64,000 bases of DNA, taken from Chitinophaga niabensis (GTDB lineage: Bacteria > Bacteroidota > Bacteroidia > Chitinophagales > Chitinophagaceae). Where the stretch lies: positions 558,001 through 622,000 of the forward strand of contig JAFIGY010000009.1 in assembly GCA_017849435.1 (NCBI GenBank), given 5' to 3'. The notes beneath the pieces were generated by a model. That model had not been told where the DNA came from. It ran no database searches and worked only from the letters and a program-made list of their open reading frames with translations. A program made the position numbers and the translations under genes. Positions within the stretch are counted from its first letter, which is position 1; the number at the start of each line of letters is the position of its first letter. Shown piece after piece: positions 59,745-64,000 of this stretch.

Positions 59745-59976
59745 GATCCTTGCGTATGATTTTCTCGTGAAATAGTCTGTTTATACACTTCCTCAATGCC
59801 TTCCGGTGGGAAGGGGAAAAGAATTAGGACGATTTTTTTTAATGTTGGTCGCTAATGATTGGTTTCTTTTCCTTAATCGTTCTTCCGGTATCAAGGATGT
59901 TTTGGTGGCCGGAGAGGCGTTTTTCCTGCCCGGTCAGGGTAAAGGTAGGGGGTTTCTTCAACACTAAATTTATAGA
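59745..59976. other. 232-bp gap between permease and ligase genes
   Basis: No gene seen. CCTTCC-GGTG-GGAAGG (near 59801-59816) is a short perfect hairpin close to the permease start. I found no clear terminator for the ligase transcript and no CTAA-N5-TTAG site, so the ligase pair may read through into the permease gene. Confidence 0.4.
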
Positions 59977-61578
59977 CTAAGAGGGGGTTGTTCCGAGCAG
60001 TTTTTTCAGGTCATCCAGGGTGTTGATCTCGCTCACCGGCTTGTCTCTCCGCCAACGGTGAATCCTCGGGAAACGCAGTGCGATGCCGGATTTATGTCTC
60101 CCGGAAGCCGCAATTCCTTCAAAAGCGATCTCGAAAACGAGCTCGGGTTTTACCGTACGCACCGGCCCGAATTTTTCCAGCGCATTCTTTTTCACCCAGC
60201 TGTCCACCTCCGCGATCTCCTTGTCTGTAAGCCCGGAATAGGCCTTGGCAAAGGGTACCAGCTGGTCACCGTTCCATACGGCAAAAGTGTAATCTGTATA
60301 AAGATTGGAGCGGCGTCCATGACCTTTTTGCGCGTAGATCATCACAGCGTCTACAGTATAGGGGTCAATCTTCCATTTCCACCAGTCGCCCCGCCGCCGG
60401 CCCACCTGATAAGCAGAGCTGCATCTTTTCAAGATGATGCCTTCACTGCCGTTGTTCCGGGATTGTTCACGGAGGATGGCGAGCTGGTCCCATGCAGGGA
60501 ATGGGATGATGGGCGAGAGTTTCAGGGCGGGTTGATGGATTTGTGCCACGAGGGATTCCAGCAAGCGGCGGCGTTCCTGCAGAGGCCATCCGCGAATGTC
60601 CTGCCCCTGCCACTCCAGCAGATCGTAACTGTGAAAGATTACGGGTGCTTCCTGTAATTGTTTTTTGGTGATTGTCTTTCTGCCGATGCGGGTCTGGAGC
60701 GCCTGGAACGGCAGGGGACGGTCCTGCTGCTGATCGTAGGCCAGTATTTCCCCGTCGATGGCGGTACCGTCCGGCAGGGCATGCAGCAGGGCGGTGAGTT
60801 CGGGGAACTTCTCCGTGATGAGCTCTTCTCCCCGCGACCAGATGAACAGCTGGCCGTTCCGTCGGATCATTTGTCCGCGTATGCCATCCCATTTCCATTC
60901 CGCCTGCCACTCTTCCGGCGCTCCCAGTCCGGCCGGCGGCGCTTCCAGCGCATAGGCGAGGAAGAAAGGATAAGGTTTTGAATCGTCTGTATTACTGTTC
61001 TCCTCATTCAGCAAGGCCTCCATTGTAGTCTGCCGCGGATCCCAGTTTCCGCTGATCATATGCGAAACCGTGGCGGGCGCTATCTGATAAGTTTTTGCGA
61101 GTGCGTTAACGATCATGCTCTGCGATACCCCGATGCGAAATCCTCCGGTGATCAGTTTGTTGAACACAAAACGTTCTGTGTGTTCCATCTGGTCCCAGGC
61201 ACTGCGAATGAAGGTTTCCTTTTCCGCCTCCGTAGCTTTTTCAAGCCGGAGCAGGGATTCCAGCCAGTGATGCAAAGGTTGCGGCTGCGCTTTCGTTTCC
61301 GGCGGCGGCAGTAACAACGCAATGGTTTCGGCGAGATCACCCACGGTATGATAACATTCTTCGAACAACCATTCGGGTAGTTCCGCCATGGCGATGCTCC
61401 ATTGTTTCAGTTGCGTGGAGTTCACCACCCGTTTGGGCCGGCGGCCGGTGAAGAGCGCGAGTACCCAGGGCCTGTCCTGCTCATTTGCCGTGGCGAAATA
61501 ACGGCCGAGTGCATCCAGCTTTTCGTTGGTTTTGGTGCTTTGCGCCAGGGTGAATATGAGCCGGGAGAATTGTTGCAT
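59977..61578 (-). CDS. ATP-dependent DNA ligase, ligase-associated repair module
   Basis: 533 residues. N-terminal DNA-binding domain (about 1-200), adenylation domain with the nucleotide-accepting Lys in EWKWDGIRGQMIRR (K-x-DG motif), DGEILAYDQQQDRPLPFQALQTRIGR (motif III region), SEGIILKRCSSAYQVGRRRGDWWKWKID (motifs IV-V), and a C-terminal OB domain ending KSGIALRFPRIHRWRRDKP. This is the archaeal/bacterial LigB-like form found with Lhr-like helicase, exonuclease and PdeM. It begins one base after the exonuclease stop, so the two are co-translated. NAD-dependent ligase, needed for replication, is expected elsewhere. Confidence 0.94.
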   Translation of the reverse strand: MQQFSRLIFTLAQSTKTNEKLDALGRYFATANEQDRPWVLALFTGRRPKRVVNSTQLKQWSIAMAELPEWLFEECYHTVGDLAETIALLLPPPETKAQPQPLHHWLESLLRLEKATEAEKETFIRSAWDQMEHTERFVFNKLITGGFRIGVSQSMIVNALAKTYQIAPATVSHMISGNWDPRQTTMEALLNEENSNTDDSKPYPFFLAYALEAPPAGLGAPEEWQAEWKWDGIRGQMIRRNGQLFIWSRGEELITEKFPELTALLHALPDGTAIDGEILAYDQQQDRPLPFQALQTRIGRKTITKKQLQEAPVIFHSYDLLEWQGQDIRGWPLQERRRLLESLVAQIHQPALKLSPIIPFPAWDQLAILREQSRNNGSEGIILKRCSSAYQVGRRRGDWWKWKIDPYTVDAVMIYAQKGHGRRSNLYTDYTFAVWNGDQLVPFAKAYSGLTDKEIAEVDSWVKKNALEKFGPVRTVKPELVFEIAFEGIAASGRHKSGIALRFPRIHRWRRDKPVSEINTLDDLKKLLGTTPS

Positions 61579-61579
61579 G

Positions 61580-62584
61580 TTACGCTGTTGTTTCTTCTTC
61601 TTCGTTACCGAAAGCAGTTTTCACCTCCTCCGCCTGCAGGCCGTTCTCCTGCAGATAGCGGGCCAGCACACTGCTGAAGCCATGTGTTACAAATACCTTT
61701 TCCGCGCCGGTATACCGGATAGTTTGCAGCAATCCCCGCCAGTCCGCATGATCCGATATCGCGAACCCTGCGTCTGCGTTATACCGGCGGGCATTCCCGC
61801 GTACCTGCATCCAGCCGCTGCATACACCGAGTGAATAGGGGGAGAAGCGCCGCATCCAGGCGGAATCCGCTGTGGAAGGTGGGGCAATAATGAGGCTTCC
61901 CCTGAAATGTTCCTTTGGCGTATCCGGTGTAATCAGTTCTACCGGCGGCAGCGGCCAGTTTTGCCGGAGGAGCACTTCGTGGGCGTTGTAGATGGCGCCG
62001 TGGACAAGGAACCGGGGCACAGCGTTGCGGAGGTTGTAGAGCAGCCTTTGGGCTTTACCCAGACTGTACGCTACTAATATGCTGTTCTTGCCGGATTGCT
62101 CATTTTCGTGTATCCATAACCGTATGTCATCCATGATCGCTGCCTGTGGTTTCCAGTGGTAGATGGGGAGGCCGAAAGTAGATTCGGTGATGAAGACCTG
62201 GCATTTCAGCGGCTCAAAAGCTCCGGAGATCCCGTCGTTCTCTGTTTTGTAATCCCCGCTCACCACCCATGTTTGACCCTGGTGCATAATCTTCACCTGT
62301 GCCGAGCCGATCATGTGGCCGGCGGGATGGAAGGAAACGGTGACGCCGTTGAAATGAAGGGTTTCGCCGTAAGGCAATCCCTGTGCACTAATGTCTTTCC
62401 CCAGCCGGAGCTGTAGCAGCGGCACACTGTCTTTCGTGCAGAGATAGTGCTGGTTGCCCCAGCGGGCGTGATCGGAATGGGCATGGGTGATCACTGCGCG
62501 GGGTACCGGTTTCCAGGGGTCGATATAAAAATCTCCGGCCGGGCAGTAAATGCCTCTTTCTGTGAAGGTGAGCACTGATTCCAT
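61580..62584 (-). CDS. Ligase-associated DNA repair exonuclease (MBL/beta-CASP)
   Basis: 334 residues, metallo-beta-lactamase fold with beta-CASP features. Metal motif AVITHAHSDHARWG (HxHxDH); HPAGHMIGSAQV; VVSGDYKTE; ITESTFGLPIY; and the later FAISDHADWRGLLQTI and VFVTHG. Matches the ligase-associated exonuclease family. It is the first gene of the minus-strand repair block, starting 38 bp from the divergent sigma factor gene, so the two share a control region. It likely trims DNA ends before ligation. Confidence 0.93.
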   Translation of the reverse strand: MESVLTFTERGIYCPAGDFYIDPWKPVPRAVITHAHSDHARWGNQHYLCTKDSVPLLQLRLGKDISAQGLPYGETLHFNGVTVSFHPAGHMIGSAQVKIMHQGQTWVVSGDYKTENDGISGAFEPLKCQVFITESTFGLPIYHWKPQAAIMDDIRLWIHENEQSGKNSILVAYSLGKAQRLLYNLRNAVPRFLVHGAIYNAHEVLLRQNWPLPPVELITPDTPKEHFRGSLIIAPPSTADSAWMRRFSPYSLGVCSGWMQVRGNARRYNADAGFAISDHADWRGLLQTIRYTGAEKVFVTHGFSSVLARYLQENGLQAEEVKTAFGNEEEETTA

Positions 62585-62610
62585 GGCATATTAAAAATAG
62601 GATAAAACTC

Positions 62611-62618
62611 TATATTTG
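62611..62618 (+). promoter_or_regulatory. -7 element at the FecI-type sigma gene start
   Basis: TATATTTG matches TAnnTTTG exactly and lies 4 bp before the ATG at 62623. No -33 TTTG is at the proper distance. The arrangement matches that of the PKD gene at 14739 and predicts a leaderless or very short-leader message. Confidence 0.35.
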
Positions 62619-62622
62619 TGTC

Positions 62623-63186
62623 ATGAAGCGTTCCTCGTCAGATGCTTACGATCTAACGAACAGGCGGGATGATCATGAGTTTGTTTTCAGAACGTACTAT
62701 GCAAGGCTTTGCTACTATGCCGAGAAATTTTTGCCTGGCAAAGCGGAGGCGGAGGATGTGGTGCAGGATACTTTTGTGAAGATATTTTCCGCATCCAGAA
62801 GTTTCGGGCAGGAATCTGACAGAAAGCGCTATTTATATGCGATGGTCCGGAATGCCTGTCTCAACTATCTCCGACATAACAAAGTAGCGCAAAAGTTCGT
62901 TGCACATCAATCTCCCGGTGAAGCGGATCATGAGCACATCCTGCAATACATCATTGATGCAGAGGTAACGGCCGCCTTGTACAGCGCGGTAGCTGCCCTG
63001 CCGGAAGGGTGCCGGACGGTATTTGAGCTGGGGTACCTGGAGGGACTGTCTAACCAGGAGATCGCAGACCAGTTACAGGTTTCCATTAATACTGTTAAAA
63101 CCCAAAAAGCGCGCGCACTACAGCTGCTGCGTCTTAAACTTACAGACCGGCTTTGGCTGGCACTTCTTTTCATCCTGGCCAGATAA
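62623..63186 (+). CDS. ECF sigma factor, FecI-like
   Basis: 187 residues. Region 2: HEFVFRTYYARLCYYAEKFLPGKAEAEDVVQDTFVKIF; region 4: LPEGCRTVFELGYLEGLSNQEIADQLQVSINTVKTQKARALQLLR. The sequence fits the FecI-like group of Bacteroidota that controls SusC/SusD operons. A FecR-type anti-sigma gene follows 92 bp later. A TonB-dependent transporter that signals to this pair probably lies beyond the right edge. Confidence 0.93.
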   Translation: MKRSSSDAYDLTNRRDDHEFVFRTYYARLCYYAEKFLPGKAEAEDVVQDTFVKIFSASRSFGQESDRKRYLYAMVRNACLNYLRHNKVAQKFVAHQSPGEADHEHILQYIIDAEVTAALYSAVAALPEGCRTVFELGYLEGLSNQEIADQLQVSINTVKTQKARALQLLRLKLTDRLWLALLFILAR

Positions 63187-63277
63187 GGCCTTTTTTCTTC
63201 TCCAGCGGCATTAGACTTTTTTTTCGATCCTTTTCACCCGTTTCTTCATGGAAGGTGTTATAGGGATAAGTGCATAC

Positions 63278-64000
63278 ATGGAACAACCGGATTTCATAAC
63301 AGGGATTATTCTCCGTCATTTGCAGGGAGAACAGCAGGAGGGCGATCAGGAAGCCCTGCAGGCCTGGCTGGACGAAGACGTCCGGAACAGGGTGCTTTTG
63401 GATGAGCTGATGAATGAAGAGCAGCGCCTCCGGCGGCTAAATGCCTACCATGCCTATGAACAGGCCATCCCGGCTGCCTGGGAAATCGTAGCGTCCCGCA
63501 GTGGTCATCGTAACCGGAGCATGTTCTGGTGGGCGGCGGCAGCTGTTTTCGTGTTGGCATCGGCTACCGCTGTTCTGTTGATCCGGAAAGAGCATCGTAC
63601 GCAACAGTCTGTACAGGAAGCATCCCTTGCGACTGTGCAACCGGGTACAGCCCGCGCGCAGCTGACACTGGCAAACGGGAAGGTGGTCACGCTGGACCCC
63701 TCCGCCCCGGACACCCTCCGGGAAACCGACGGCACCCCCATCCGGAACGCATCCGGAAGCCTTCATTACCAGCAACAGCACAGAACTGGTCCATCCAATG
63801 AGATCCTCTACAACACACTCACCACTCCCCGCGGAGGAACCTATGAGGTGCTGTTGCAGGACGGTAGTCGCGTTTGGCTCAATGCCGCATCTGCCCTGCG
63901 TTATCCGCTGCACTTTTCAGGGAAGGACCGCACCGTTTACCTCAGCGGAGAAGCTTATTTCCAGATCAATAAAGATGCAGAACATCCTTTCCACGTAGCG
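63278..64000 (+). CDS. FecR-type anti-sigma factor, 3' truncated by window edge
   Basis: The frame from ATG 63278 is open to the last base, 241 residues. It begins MEQPDFITGIILRHLQGEQQ, with a cytoplasmic helical domain of about 80 residues that binds sigma; a membrane helix at about 82-101 (MFWWAAAAVFVLASATAVLLI); then the periplasmic FecR part, in which LTLANGKVVTLDPS, LYNTLTTPRGGTYEVLLQDGSRVWLNAASALRYPLHFSGKDRTVYLSGEAYF and the closing HPFHVA are the standard signature. It transmits a signal from a TonB-dependent receptor to the sigma factor encoded just before it. About 100 more residues are expected beyond the window. Confidence 0.93.
   Translation, partial: MEQPDFITGIILRHLQGEQQEGDQEALQAWLDEDVRNRVLLDELMNEEQRLRRLNAYHAYEQAIPAAWEIVASRSGHRNRSMFWWAAAAVFVLASATAVLLIRKEHRTQQSVQEASLATVQPGTARAQLTLANGKVVTLDPSAPDTLRETDGTPIRNASGSLHYQQQHRTGPSNEILYNTLTTPRGGTYEVLLQDGSRVWLNAASALRYPLHFSGKDRTVYLSGEAYFQINKDAEHPFHVA

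Noticed and set aside
1-64000. tRNA, rRNA, CRISPR arrays, insertion sequences, prophage genes
   Set aside because: Looked for on both strands by motif; none found. The XRE-S24 protein alone does not indicate a prophage.

Overview
The window looks like chromosomal DNA from a Bacteroidota bacterium, most likely a Chitinophagaceae relative of Chitinophaga. Reasons: a SusC/SusD outer-membrane pair, FecI/FecR-type sigma and anti-sigma genes, secreted fucosidases (GH29, GH95), a sulfatase, a GH144-type enzyme of the kind known from Chitinophaga, the 'ligase-associated' DNA repair set, and promoter matches to the Bacteroidota pattern TTTG-N19..21-TAnnTTTG rather than the E. coli pattern. I see no tRNA, rRNA, CRISPR array, transposase or integrase.

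Layout. 1-13.2 kb: a one-directional run of secreted carbohydrate enzymes (an edge-truncated TIM-barrel hydrolase, GH29, sulfatase, GH144-like, beta-helix lyase-like, GH95, second GH29, alginate-lyase-family protein). It looks aimed at a fucosylated, sulfated, probably uronic-acid-containing glycan. It has two LacI-type palindromes in its main gap and ends at a terminator. 13.3-19.4 kb: an ECF sigma/TPR anti-sigma pair divergent from a PKD-domain secreted protein and an exported TPR-CHAT peptidase, with a 34-bp palindrome between the two arms. 19.4-24.0 kb: a MarR repressor divergent from an EmrA/EmrB/TolC-type tripartite efflux operon. 24.1-27.1 kb: UxuA, glycerate 2-kinase and a small Spy-like protein. 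27.3-31.7 kb: two exported amidohydrolase-family proteins in which two of three amidohydrolase domains lack the HxH metal motif. 31.8-37.8 kb: HigBA toxin-antitoxin, a rhodanese, and housekeeping genes (tyrS, PduO adenosyltransferase, LolD-type ABC ATPase, gatC, trpS, deoxynucleoside kinase).

37.9-40.6 kb: two overlapping genes for an outer-membrane protein and a ComEA-like helix-hairpin-helix domain fused to a beta-barrel. 40.65-45.9 kb: a 546-bp repeat-bearing leader and an isolated SusC/SusD pair. 46.0-48.8 kb: DUF3467 protein, Ldh_2-family dehydrogenase, aspartokinase. 48.8-55.7 kb: dinB-dnaE translesion polymerase operon, SdpI-like membrane protein, a 4-TM protein, and a LexA-like XRE-S24 regulator. 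Four copies of an inverted repeat CTAA-N5-TTAG sit in the two relevant control regions, two upstream of dinB and two upstream of the regulator, which suggests a compact damage-inducible mutagenesis regulon. 55.7-62.6 kb: the ligase-associated repair module (PdeM nuclease, Lhr-like helicase, ATP-dependent ligase, MBL exonuclease) interrupted by a TauE/SafE permease. 62.6-64 kb: a FecI-type sigma factor and an edge-truncated FecR anti-sigma factor, which usually precede a further SusC/SusD system.

The strongest candidates for new biology are the CTAA-N5-TTAG mutasome regulon, the exported CHAT peptidase cassette, the HhH/beta-barrel pair, the partly catalytic-dead amidohydrolase pair, and a roughly 400-nt terminator-ended non-coding stretch after the S24 regulator.
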